In this document: positions 46,739 through 58,824 of the stretch, in pieces | How positions within the stretch are numbered: the first letter of the stretch is position 1 | Layout: each line of letters opens with the position of its first letter | Assembly: GCA_023614405.1 (NCBI GenBank) | Contig: CM042685.1 | Span: 84,930,684 to 84,994,683, forward strand | DNA from: Avena insularis | Lineage: Eukaryota > Streptophyta > Magnoliopsida > Poales > Poaceae | Direction: 5' to 3' | DNA length: 64,000 bases | Translations under genes and position numbers: made by a program | Notes under the pieces: model-generated | What the model saw: the letters and a program-made list of their open reading frames with translations, nothing else | What the model was told of the DNA's origin: nothing | Databases searched by the model: none

Positions 46739-46840
46739 TGTTGTTAACTTATTATCTCAGTTTTCTAAATCCTACTGAATATAAATTAAACCGGCATATC
46801 ACGACTCACTAGGAACAAAATGGTGCTGAACATAAGAGAA
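46739..46840. other. Short host or older-element flank
   Basis: Begins with the TGTTG duplication, so it continues the DNA of 17208-18663. Ends at the Helitron CTAG terminus. No features. Confidence 0.5.
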
Positions 46841-46869
46841 CTAGGTAGGGACGCGCGGCTTGCCGCGCG
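46841..46869 (-). other. Helitron 3' terminus: hairpin plus CTAG
   Basis: Stem arms at 46852-46859 and 46862-46869 with a TT loop; CTAG at 46841-46844. The base beyond (46840) reads T on the minus strand, fitting A|T target insertion. Confidence 0.7.
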
Positions 46870-48338
46870 CTTGCCCGCTTGCAGTGGGCAATCCGATATG
46901 AACAATCGATGAAAATATTCGAAGTGGATTTCGGATAGAAAAATGCTCAACCTAATCATAGTTTAATACTTTATTACAATACATTAGTAGCACATAGTAT
47001 GACATAGCAGTACATCGATATTGAGAACGCAGATGAAAATCCCACCGGTACCGACCATACAATAATGAGCATTATTGAAATAAAACACAAGATCTTTGCT
47101 GCTCCTCTTTAGATCAATTCCAAAAAACAATTTAAGTAGTATATACCCTACAAAGTTTAGAGTTTACAAGGAAACATATGAACGTATATACATAAATCTA
47201 TTAGCCATGATTCATTTCTCTAGGATTGGTGAAGCCCATGGAATCTCAAATCACCCACATGTATTTGACCTGCAATAGGACCACCAAGATTGTAAATTCT
47301 ACTATGTACAATTACCATATCCTATAAAAAGAGATCAGCCAAACAAAGTATCTAATCAGTCAGCACGTGTGATATAAATCCATTTAAGTAGTGTTCTATT
47401 ATCTGCATGCAGGTCCAGCAACTACTAACATAACTTCCATGAATAAAACCGACAAAGCAAACAACCACCCATCTAGTACTGCTCCCATTCACCTAGACAT
47501 TAATCTTTAGACGACAAAGGTAACCCCTGACATACCAGTCTGGTAAAAGTACTATATTTTCCTTGTCTACCTCGACCAAGGGATTTTAGATAACATTCAA
47601 GTTATTTTCTTACACATCCAATTCAATATTATTTTACCATGGCTAGCATTCATAACAGAAAACATTGAATGCATACGCCAATTTATGGTTATTTTCACAT
47701 GGTAATAACACTACCAGTCTAAAAGTTATATGTGCATCCTTTTCGGTTATTGCCATGTGATTGTTTCCGTGTGAGGTTATGGTTAAATGAGAATGCAAAA
47801 TATCCACTGATTTTACTAATACTTTGCTACCACACCTAAAAATGGTTCACAAATCATTACCAAGGCCTCAAAACTAACCAGCAACAATAGTGGAAGAAAG
47901 AACGCCACACTGAATTCGTCTCACCTTAAGTTGGCCATCTCCTAGAAATGTTTTGACATTCTACAGAGTGAAGAACATGCAAAATCTAGCTGAAGAACTA
48001 TGTGCAACAAAGACTCGGCAAACTCATGGTAAACAACGTGCATTATGTATATGGAGACTTATTATATCCAAATAAGATTGCATCTACAGACATTCTTGTG
48101 TGTAACCAGCTCACTCCTAGAGAGGCATGGTCAGACAGTCTCACTTTAACATTAGCCTACTCAGACCTACCTCAAGAGGGGAAGAAGACCATACCACCAC
48201 TCTATTTTCCTAACATTGTCACTCCAAATAAATTATGTTATCAAAGTCTGTGAATATATTACAAAAAATAGTCACTATAATCTATTTTTCCACCACTCAT
48301 TCCAATGAATCAAGTTATTAAATTCTGCTAATAGACTA

Positions 48339-48411
48339 ATCCCTCTGATCCATAATAAGTATCGTTGATTTAGTACAAAAATCAGCGACACTTATTATGA
48401 AATGGAGGGAG
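48339..48411. mobile_element. Stowaway-type MITE (Tc1/mariner), 73 bp
   Basis: ATCCCTCTGATCCATAATAAG... and ...CTTATTATGAAATGGAGGGAG form nearly full-length inverted repeats, and TA dinucleotides flank both sides (48337-48338, 48412-48413). Ends match the CTCCCTCCGTTCC Stowaway consensus except for a changed first base. Confidence 0.85.
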
Positions 48412-49543
48412 TACACAAAATGCTCACTACATGAGTATTTTGATACTCAACATACACAAATACAGCCATGCGAGAAAACATGACATACCATCTATCTATG
48501 ATAAAATGCAATACAAAGAACATAAAAGTTAGGAGAGCACAGGTTTCTAACTACATGACGGAGATGTGATTTTTCATCCAGTCCAGCTACCGAAATCATG
48601 CACCTTTAGTTTTCTAAAGCAAGATTTGTCATAAATATTCGTAATTAGCTTAATTTCAATTTGCAGTTTATGATGGAAATGAAATAAACAGCTTTCGTCA
48701 TGCAAAATGTTTCGTCAAGTACTACTACCTTGCTGCCATTGACTGAAATCAAATACGTTTGTAATTCGTCGTGTCTACCGTCAAACGGTCATGAACATCT
48801 GATTCACATGAGCTTGGTTGTAGTAGATGGTCTTCCAAGAGCTACATCTTCCTCCGATGGCTTGGCAATTGCATGGGGCTGCTGCAAACACCCGCTATCC
48901 CTCAAAGTGTAAGGATCAGTAACCTCTCCTAAGTATAGATGCGAGTTCTTTTTTTCAAAGTACAGATGTTGGGTCTTAAGCATGTCTGAATGGAAGTAAA
49001 TTATATAGTCCTGCATCAACCATATCCAAACTTTTTTATAGTCATCTATTTTTACTGAAATGGAGTTACATCCGAACACTTAAAGAGGAGGAACTGAAAA
49101 ATTAGCACACTTAAGCTACTGTTTGCCATGCTACTGCCTACATGCATTTGGTCATCATGAATAATCAGCATGGATAGAAAGAGTACACCAGACAAAGAAC
49201 ATACCTAGCCTCGTCGATACCAAGCCAGGTATAAGCTGTGGCATGTCTAGTATGCAATTACTTCAGTGCAAACAATAAGGAAATGGTGGACATTTTCAAG
49301 AAAAAGTCAGTGTGAAATATTTTACGTTTAGAGTTAGCATATCCTAAAATACAACAAGAAACCAATCTGATACAATTTAGCAAGAATAACTCCACTCTAT
49401 GTCTGAAACAGTCAAAATAACCAGTTTAGATGGAGCCAAGAAGATGGATAAAACAATGGGCTAGACCTTCCAGGGACCAGGTTATGCATAAAAGATAAAT
49501 AAAGACCAAAACCAAGAGAAGGGAAGATGGGAAGGGCACAAAC

Positions 49544-49679
49544 CTGATTCGCCAACAGGAATGACCATACACGTGGCTCCAAGCTGGCCGGTAGCATTGT
49601 GATATTCCCTTGCTCTTCCAGCATGCGACGTTGGTTTGACATGTACAACCTGACCAGGAACCAGCTACCATCTGACCTC
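49544..49679 (-). pseudogene. Exon-like open frame, unidentified
   Basis: I do not recognise it. On the minus strand a pyrimidine-rich stretch with TCTACAAAG precedes about 45 open codons (containing MSNQRRMLEEQGNITM and LPASLEPRVWSFLLANQ), followed by CAG|GTTTGTG, a good donor site. Sensible amino-acid composition and both splice signals suggest a real or captured exon, but no neighbouring exon could be joined to it. Confidence 0.35.
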
Positions 49680-51889
49680 TTTGTAGAAAAAAGCACAAAA
49701 CACACAAACACTTGTTGATGCAAGCCAAATAAAATAGTCTAAGTTACCGCTCCTTCACGCCGACACAACATAAATGATTATTGATGTAAGCCAAATAAAC
49801 TTGCCCGCCTAATGGTAGGGCAAACAGATGTAAATAAATTTGGGAAAAAAGTTAAAATAAGAAAGTATAAGCTTATACTACAGTATGCATTTGAGCAGCT
49901 TTAGTCACATTTTTGACCAGTAGATTGCTAGCATGCACCAGAAAAATCATGAGATGGGGACAAAGCCCGAGGACAATTTGACGCAGCAAAGAAGGGACAA
50001 ATATCATCCCTATAAAGAAATGCAAGTACCATATGCCTATTACCTAAATATGTGAGAGGAATACTATTTTAATATCCTAAATATGTTCATATTTGGCTAT
50101 ATTAACAAAACTTGCATCCTTGTGGTTGACTTTGTTTCGAGTCAATGACATAAATATCCTCAAAATCACGGGAAAAAATGTATCACTAAACCACCCGCTG
50201 CCGTAGTATTCAGTTGGGACAGTCTACAATAAAAGAGATAAAAAAGAACCAAACAGGACCAAACAGGAAATATATAGTTCAAGATTAAGAACCTGTTTCT
50301 ATAGTATTAAATTATACGAAGTTTTAAAAAACTAAGTATAACACACAACTGTAAACAGTAGCATTAGACATAATACATAAATATGCCTTGTCTAAATCTA
50401 GCAAACGTATGCAAATATGGAGAGATTTGTCATAGATAAATGTCTGGAATCTCCTTTAAATGCCCAAACAATAAGAGAGCAATCCAACTAGAGTTCTATT
50501 AATATGCTAGCTCGCTCTTTTTTGGGTGACAGAAGAGCAGGAGTCAGCGGTGAGCGGGCCAGGGGATTGTGTATTGACAGTTGCAAGAGATATTTTCAGA
50601 TGGATGCTTCCGCTGAAATTTGTGGTTCAGCTAAGATAAAGTAACAGGAAATTGGAAAAAATAGGTAGTTCAGAAATCAGGGACTTTAGCTTATAGCTCA
50701 TAGTAAGAAGGAAAGAAAGAAAGAAAAGGAAAAGGGAGTAGGCATTGACAGGTTTTTGCCGGTGCAAGACGTCGGTTTTTTCACTTGTCAATATACTCGG
50801 GAAAGAACAATCTGAATTCCAATGGCATGGACTGAAATAAGATTTTGGAAAATATACCATCAACATGTTCTAAGCATAGAAGAACAGAATAGTAAGCCAA
50901 AGTTTGCTTCTTAATTTAGTGAAACAAAAACATTAGCTACCTTTGGAGCCAAGGGACCCAAGAGAAACTAGAATTGAGGAAGAAAATAAAAACACATCTT
51001 CATACTGGATGCAATCCACGTGCAATCGGAACCAAGTTGCCCACTCATGAAGCTTAGATAATTTGAAATTCCAAAAACTGATAATAACAAATTTTCAGGT
51101 TAAGCATTTTTCAAATGCTTGCTAAAAGAAATAAAGAGTAATTTGCAGGTAGTTACATTAGTCCAAAGGGCAGGAAAATCATAAACAACCACATTTCTCA
51201 TGTAAAAAAGGAAACCTTGATTTTGATCTTCCAAATTTACTTGTAGATTACAGAAACAGTAACTTTGAACATGTATAGCGGAAACAATTTACATAATCAT
51301 GTGTACTTATTGACCATTAGACCTAACAAAACACAAATTTTCTAATATTTACTTCAGCATTATTTTTATCATGTGAGAGCACTCATTCATATACCTGGGA
51401 ACCATTATGATTTTGACTCCCAGACATGGCTACTAAATAAATATAAATTTAGGCTAAGAGACACAAATGAGCGTTATCCACGATACATGTACTGTAATGC
51501 AATGGATGCTGCCTAACCAGATCATCAGAAGGAACATCTCAACGGCCAAAAAACAAAAGCATGTCTAAAATGCATGGAGTTTCCAAAATTTTTGTGGCAT
51601 ATCGGTTCAGATGCGAGCTGCGCTGAAGTTTTCGGCCACCAAATGTTCGGTTAGTCCTCACCGAATCTTCCAAAAAGAAAATCAGCATACATGGTACATG
51701 CATGAACAATTAAATAATGTGACACTAAGATAAACCAACCTTCGAAAGACATTATCAATATCAAGAAAATCTTCATCCAGGTACCATCTGCATGATAAAC
51801 ATGTGTATGTGATGGGCACATATGTAAGCTTCTGTTTTTAATAACACAAACTCAACGGCATTTGCAATTCCATCAAGAACAGTTGAGCA

Positions 51890-52131
51890 TTATCTTCCAT
51901 CCTCCTCGAAAATAAGATCCTAAGTAGTCTCCTTCTCATGAAAAATTTAGAAGCAGCAATGTCCATTCCAGTGAACACCTGTCACACGTAAATAGAGTCA
52001 AGGTTAAACATTTATAAAAAAATACAAGGGATAGATTATGAGCTAAGTAAATAGAAAAAATAAATTACTTTTCCAGTGTATCCAACCTTAGCTCTAGCTG
52101 CCGTCCATAGTGGAAGATCCTCTTTGTTTTC
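51890..52131 (-). pseudogene. Enolase gene fragment, two exon pieces with an intron
   Basis: Enolase converts 2-phosphoglycerate to phosphoenolpyruvate in glycolysis. Piece A (52131-52069) reads ENKEDLPLWTAARAKVGYTG plus K, like plant enolase ENKEGLELLK...AGYTGK. A 90-base intron follows (52068-51979; GTAATTTA...GTGACAG). Piece B (51978 onward) reads VFTGMDIAASKF, like VIGMDVAASEF, then decays by indels while DNA-level similarity to the YDLNFKEE region seems to persist to about 51890. The rest of the gene is not recognisable; GATGAAG|GT at 52319 may be the tail of the previous exon (VGDEGG). The retained intron points to capture of genomic DNA, not a cDNA copy. Confidence 0.6.
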
Positions 52132-53605
52132 CTACTTAATTATACATAAGAAATATTATATATGATCATTTGGGCTCATGTGTTCCACATATGTTAATAC
52201 AAGACAATCAAGCCCTATTGTTATGATTTATAACAGGTTCCACTTTATTTCATGAAAGGGGAATTGGAAAGGAGTGGGAAGTGCGATTAGAAGCAAAACA
52301 TGCAAATGCAGGACCTACCTTCATCTTGAACATGTTATTGGGGTCGCTACAAATGCTTCATATTAGCACCCTCACCTAATACCGAAAGAGAGCATCTATG
52401 CATGTGCTCCTTTAGATCCCTTACAGTTGTTGCATAGACCAATAGAAGGGAGGCCCGGATCAGCACAACCACATCACTGGAATAAATGAGAAGCAAATAA
52501 AAAACAAGAAGACTAAACTAATAGATTTTTAGCATGAGGTGAGGTAACATAAATATTGATCTGAACTACAGATCTTTCTAATAAAAAGTTTAGATCTGTA
52601 ACAATGGGGAATGTCTGGACATTTAAATCTATGCATACATATCTTACCGTGTGCAACTCGTTTCCTCTAATTGAAACGACTATGCTAACCTGATACTTGG
52701 TGCAGCGGCATTGGTAAAAGCAATGGTATGAGTAACAATCGAAAGCGAGTCAAATCATCAAATGGTAAAAGCACCATTGGTTTTCAGATTTTCATTTTAA
52801 GTATGAAACCATATTATCATTTTATTAGGGAATAAAGTGTTCTGATTTTAAGGAGATACACCTTAATGGCTTTTGTAGTAGCATGAGACACACGCATGGA
52901 TATCACTCAGCACAAAACGTGGCCTGCCTTTCTGTGCTCCCTATTGTGGTGTTCTTCTGCAGTTTATCGCTTGCAATGCCATGTCTCATGTCCGCATCCC
53001 ATTTCCATGTCCATGATGCTAGACAAAGAGAAGGCGTGTGAGAGTGAACCATTCTATGGATGGAGACTAAGGGGTCGCCGCAACCAAATGACAACAAAAT
53101 AAACAAATATCACCTTATGACGATCATAAGCATCCATAGATGATGGTATTTTTGGAGATATCACTTGCATGGAAACTTTGGTCAGACAATGGCTATGGGA
53201 TGAACATTTTGAAGTACATCGAGCTGGTCAATACTGAGCTAATACAAAGGATGATGCGATATCTTCTGCTGACACACGAGCCAAAATCCACACATCGCAC
53301 GATGGATATAATGTGAACCTCCCTGGAGATGCATCGTAAAAATGGGTTCATATATTTATTTAACCGCCTAAAACAAACCAATTTAGACAAATGAATGGAT
53401 TACCAAAACAACTAATATCAGGAAATCAAAAGAAAAGGATATACAAAGAAACCACATAGATATGTCTCTCATGCTCTGATAATAGTATAATACTACAGTA
53501 TGAGAGGGCATGTAGATGGCAAAGAAAATCAAAATAAAAATAAAAATACGGCAACCAGAAATACATGGATGAGCACTCATGGTGGAGCGTCTCCGGTCCA
53601 CATGT

Positions 53606-53835
53606 CACTTCCAATCTTGATAATAATATTGGGGAATCAGGAATGGCATCAGAAAGAGAGAATTTCCAGAGTGATACAAATGGTGTGACTAATTCTCCCT
53701 ATTTCCAATGCCACTTCCATTCTGGAAAATAATAATGTGAGGGAATCAACAACCGCATATGTTATGTGACTAATTCTGCCTATTACATTTTAATTTTTTG
53801 TTTCTAATTTCCATAGAGTGATACAATTGGGTGTA
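53606..53835. repeat. Degenerate tandem duplication, about 105 bp
   Basis: CACTTCCAATCTTGATAATAATATTGGGGAATC (53606) resembles CACTTCCATTCTGGAAAATAATAATGTGAGGGAATC (53712); GTGACTAATTCT[C/G]CCTATT and ATTTCCA...GAGTGATACAA also recur. Confidence 0.55.
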
Positions 53836-54599
53836 TACCCTACTGTACAATCCGAGGGAACTTTTATCTCAAGAAGCAAAGCAAATTTGGTACATCGTCA
53901 CAGCTGATCTTACACTTTCAAGCACTAATAACAAAATAGCAGAAATAGTTCTTCACATTATGGACTGATGGTTGTGTTAGTGAAAACTGAATGTTCAGAT
54001 TGTAGAAAACCATAGTTATTATTAGAAAAACAAGCTAAATATTCGCACCGAGGATGTGCGACGTCATGGTTTAATGGAATTACAATTACATAAAATATAA
54101 CATTGGTGAACGGAACATGAATCTTCAATTGGCATAGAAGAAAAGCAAGTAGAAGAGCTCACCTTAGAATAACATTACCTTGGAGGGAGGTGTGTTATTG
54201 GTCGCACGCCTGAAATAGTTCTGAACTCAAATCTCGGAATAACAACAATTTTCAGAAATTGGCTTTATTCCCAAGGTTCTTGCCGTTGTAAGAATCCCTG
54301 CAACCATATCAAATAAAAATCCCTGTGACCATATCAAATAACATGATTTTTTGGGGATTTAAAGTTGTGGCATACTACACAAAATAACATATGTTCAGCT
54401 ATAATCTATCATGGAACTAACAGGAACTAATGGCTACCCTTTTCAAGACAAAAAAAACAATAACCAATGATGGAAAAAAGACACCAGAATTGATCTTACC
54501 CATATTTTTCATTCCTAGCACCAAATTACAACTAATATCCTACTATTTCAGATCTCAGGAAAAACAAAAGAGAGTTAGGATTGCATGCCATTTCAGATC

Positions 54600-55735
54600 C
54601 ACGCAAGAAAAAAGGAGAGCAAGAGAGAGCACGGGGCATCACCTTGCTTCATATGAGGAGGACGTGAAGGAGAGTTAGAGGCTCGCTAGAGGAGGATGTC
54701 GTCCATATGTAGCCGCTGCCAGTCGCCATGGAGCCGGGGACGCACCAGCAGAGGTCAAGATCCTCCCGTGCACTGGGATCACATGACTGGGCTGCTTGGA
54801 GAGGGAGAGGAGATGAGACAGGAGATAGAGAGAGAGTAGAGACTGCAGGAGGGAGAGATCAAGAGGGATACCTGCAGGTGAGCGCCGCCACTTCTGGTCG
54901 TCCTTGGAGCTCCCCTTTGCTTCCTCTCATGGCCTCGTGCTGCCTGCCCTATTTCCCAGTTGGCAACGGCCTCGCGCGTTCTTGGGGAGGAGATCGAGGT
55001 TGGGGCAGAGGAAGTCGTCGTGGTTGCGGCTGCTGTTCGGCCACCCTGCGCGGACCCCCTCTTCCATGGCCGCCACCCACGAGCTCCTCTGGCATGCCCG
55101 CGAACCCTCCTGCCTCCTCTTCCAGGGGGAGGCGGCTAGGGTTTCCCTGCTGAAATCCTCGCCTCTCTTTCTCGCCTCCACTTCCGGTAGGTGCTGCTCC
55201 TCCGCACCTCCGCTTCCGGTGCCGGTCCTCTCTGCAGCACATCAGCCCCCCTCTTCCATGGTCGCCACCCCGCCGCCTGCCTTTTTTAGCGCGCCGCCAT
55301 GGGAGAGACGAGGGAGACGAGAGAAAGAGAGGAGAGGAACGGGAGAGGAGAGGGTTTCAGGGGTAAACAGCCCGAAAATCCGATTTTGCCCCTGATGCAC
55401 TAGCTAAACTACGGGTTCTGCCACCGCGCCACTTTCTCGTTGTTGCCTCTCACACGACGCCCCACGTGCACGCCACGACCAGCGGGTCTGAAAAGCAGGG
55501 CCCCCACCGCTGTGGACGGTAGCTAGCGCTGGCTAAGTGCGATACAAACGTGATCCCACGCAAGGCAACGGAGATGGATGGCCAGGATTCGTCGGATCCA
55601 ACGGTTCGGACCACCTGTGCTGAATCGGACGACCAGAAGCTGTTTGGAAGCCCTATCCGACGGCTCACAGGACACATGGCCTCTATATTCTCCGGAAGGG
55701 GGTAGAAATATCTTCTTTAGATTAGTATACTGAGA
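54600..55735 (-). promoter_or_regulatory. GC-rich, promoter and 5'-UTR-like region
   Basis: Read on the minus strand, a GC-rich block holds AAACCCTAGCCGCC and several candidate ATGs, below a CT-rich stretch (TCTCCTCTCTTTCTCTCGTC). This is the style of a plant gene's start. No long frame follows on either strand, so it is probably the captured front of a gene. Confidence 0.35.
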
Positions 55736-55886
55736 TGAAGAAACTTGAAACAGAAAAGAGCACCCAGGTAGGGATACATATCTGAATATGTGAATGATGT
55801 AGTTCAAAAAAATGTCAAATAGATGCTATTTTTGGAGTTGTGTTGTGGTTTATTACAATACTGAATAAGACCTCATCTTCTAAATA

Positions 55887-57969
55887 TCTATATTATTAAA
55901 AAGATTGGGACCATTTGTTAGCCCGAGAAATTCTGTCTGCCGGTAAAAGATGGTTTTGCCCCTGATAGCTCGGGGATATTGCAAGCAATGCCACAGGCAA
56001 GTTGGTCAACCTCTTTTTCTCTCTCTCTCCCGAAGCCTCGCGACGCCGAACTCTTCCTCCGCTCGAGCCCGGTCGAGGCAGAACGGGGAGGCGCCGGTGC
56101 TCGCAGGTGATGGCGGTGGAAGGAGTTCGTGACTCGGAGGCGGGGAACCAGGAGGGGAAGCAGGAAACAGCGCCATCGGGCGGAAACAGCGGTGAGCAGC
56201 ACGACGAGCGGCGCAGGAACCGCGCCGTCGGGCGGAAACAGCGGTGAGCGGCGCTGGCGCCGCCATGGACGCTGTCATCCGCCGCCAATGTTCCTCGACC
56301 CGGTGCTAGACTGCACAACAGCAATTAGCCCAAAAGTCCGGTGACGCTGGTGCACAATCGAGTTAGTGCCACACCTCTCTCTAGCTTCCATGCCCGATTG
56401 ATTAAAATCTCCGGTTTGTGACCATTACATGTTCGTGGTAATGCCTCCAAAGGAGCTAGCAGCAGTTATCCTGAATTTAGTTGATCATTAGGAAGATCTC
56501 ATCATGACCCTGAGCTTATTGTCCACAATCCCCAGCGAAGGATTCTTGAAGCAAAACCCTTTTGTAGCAGTGGACATGGAACCGAAACTACCATACAATG
56601 CATCAGAACTCATCGAAGTTTCTTATGTCAATACACCATCAGAAGCATTTGGAGCAAGTAACATACAGTGATAGGTTAAGTTACTGAATGTGGCATGTCA
56701 CAAATGGCATCGCTATTCAACTGAACCATTTTTGAATGCGATGAGAACTTTCGTGCTTCTGCCTCTACAAAAGTACTGCTCTGATCGATATTCTGTTTTT
56801 TTTTTTGGATCAGAGTTGGACTAGGGAGATTGTGGTGAAGCTGTGCAGAGGAAGGCGGCCATCGCTATGGTACTGAGCCTTCTAGTCTGTGTGAACAAAA
56901 GAAGGCTAGGCTGCTCGTACGTGTACAGAAATTGGCGGTAGAGACAGTTAAATTTGTAGATTGATGTTGGTGTATGTCTAAACTGAATCCTAACAATCAC
57001 CAAATCACAGATCAGAAACCTGTAGAGATGAATTTTGGTACTCCCTTTGTCTGTTTGATGCTTGTATTATTTTTATATCTTTGCCTTTGAATTGGACCGA
57101 ACTGGGTGGTTCGGAGGCACCTCTTTGGCAATGCTACTGACTGAATTGTTGGAATGCATTGCAATCATGTGTCAGTTTCAGTTTTAAGAGCCAGATGCTA
57201 ATGACCTAGAGGTTTGAATTTGTGCTAATCATTTAACTCCAGAGCTTAGCGATGAGAGGTAAAATCTTGTAGGACTTGCATTGGGCGAGTAGTAGTTTCC
57301 ATTTCAGATTACATCAAAGCATGTCTTGCTTGGGCAAGGATGGTGCGTTGGAAAACCAGATCGATCTGTTTTTCTGTTGGTAGTTCGCTTCTTGGTTTCT
57401 TCTTTTCGTTTGCAGCTGATTGCAATACTACATTTACCACAGGTTTACAGTCAAGAGGTTTAAAAAAAAATATGCAGTTGTACCATGTTATTTTGCTGCC
57501 GCGCAGTCGCGAGTACGTCGCATGGGACAGGCGTCCCGAGGGGCAACATCATCGAACCGTTTTTTTGGAGTTTCATCCTATGTATTTAGTTTGATGGGAT
57601 TTGTCAATAAAGGCCTCAGCATTATTGGTGTCGGAGCGGATGATTGGACGAGTGGCATGTATCCATCCCGACTCCTGCCCAAATGGTTTATCCAGATTGC
57701 TATGCTTCCTCTAAACCCTGACCCAAGGGGGACGAAGTACTTCGCAGAGTAGGGTGAGGACGACACATGGCTCTGTCGGCGCTGGCGCAAGTGTACCACG
57801 TAGAATGACTGAAGCGCCGGACAAACAAGGCGGTGGCAGGACCCATGACCGCGGAATGGAAGTGCTGGATTTTACTGGTTTCTGCTACACCCCCGGCTTT
57901 ACAAATCATAACTTAGTCCGCCGCGATGCAAATTATTTCTCTCCCATTGCAACTAAAAGCTTTTACTAG
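55887..57969 (+). mobile_element. Possible second Helitron, plus strand
   Basis: A|TCTATATTATTAAAAAGATTGG at 55887 looks like a grass Helitron 5' end, and CCCATTGCAACTAAAAGCTTTTACTAG ending at 57969 resembles the CCCGTTGCAACG...CTAG 3' ends of one grass group. The 3' hairpin is not convincing and the next base is A, not T. The interval has no gene I can identify. Confidence 0.25.
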
Positions 57970-58084
57970 AGCCTTGTGCTAGTACTGATATAAATCAGGA
58001 CATGCTTTTAGCAGTGTTGAACTTTAAAGCAGAAAATGCACATAGTAGTTCTCTAGCGGAATTCTAAACAATTCTCTTAAAAGA

Positions 58085-58803
58085 ATGGATCAATTTCACA
58101 AGGTGAAAATGATGTTCTAGCTATGATTGTCCCTGGAGTGTTGGAGCTAATATGAAAGACTGGAGTATGAGGCAGGAAACAAGGGGGAGAAGAACCAAGT
58201 AATGGTGTATGTGTAGGGAGAGAAGTGGCCGGTGGCGTCCCTAGCGGCCGAACTATGACCATCCTCTTGGAGGCTTTGATGCTGCCCACCACAGATTTGT
58301 AGCAGTTGGGAGGTGAGCGAGTGGCAAGACGCCGGCGGCGGTGATGAGCTCCAGATCCCGAAGACGCCAGCGTCGGTGAGGGCCCCAGGGCAACCAGCGA
58401 TGGCAAAGAACGAAGCTTGACAGAGATCGAGGACGACACCGCCGCCATGGATTCCCTGGGACGCCAGCTTCAGTGTCAAGACCACGACAGTCAGGACATG
58501 GCGGCGGAGAAGGGGGATAAGATGAGCTCTGGTTGGCTCAGAGAATGACGATACAGACAAATTAAAGATACAACAAGGAACGAAATTAGGGTTTTTTATT
58601 GGTAGCAATGCCGCCTAACCACCCACTCTCCCAGTTTATATAGAATACGCTGAGGAGCCATGCTTACAAAGGGAAATTTGACTTAAAGCTAAACTTGCTT
58701 AAGGCACTAACTAGCTACTTAACTGAACTGACAACGGTACAGCCGGGACCAGCTTACACAGACAAGTAACTGACAAAGGTGGCCCAACCCCAGGTCTTGA
58801 AAT
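58085..58803 (-). repeat. 3' LTR of the truncated chromovirus (borders approximate)
   Basis: Follows a polypurine tract (CTAGGGGGAGT, plus 58804-58814). A TATATAA box reads on the minus strand at 58636-58642. The outer end is uncertain; CCA at 58085 is a guess because no second LTR is available. Confidence 0.5.
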
Positions 58804-58824
58804 ACTCCCCCTAGAGACAAGACC

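Larger units (their letters stand above)
46841..55735 (-). mobile_element. Probable non-autonomous Helitron carrying gene fragments
   Basis: The right-hand signal, read on the minus strand, is a textbook Helitron 3' end: an 8-bp stem (CGCGCGGC/GCCGCGCG, 2-nt loop), seven bases, CTAG, then a host T. The 5' end is a guess: the minus strand reads A followed by TCTCAGTATACTAATCTAAAG at 55735, in the style of grass Helitron starts. No Rep/helicase gene is seen. Inside are a MITE, an exon-like frame and an enolase fragment with an intron. If the 5' end is wrong the element may be shorter or longer. Confidence 0.45.

Noticed and set aside
52896..53106. Short overlapping frames that might be enolase or other exons
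   Set aside because: The translation shows no enolase motif and no convincing splice signals.
54728..55395. Overlapping GC-rich frames of 140-163 codons
   Set aside because: Composition-driven, present on both strands, with no domain signal.
57340..57752. Plus-strand frames of 84 and 110 codons
   Set aside because: No recognisable motifs, overlapping frames, within a possible Helitron; no support for a gene.
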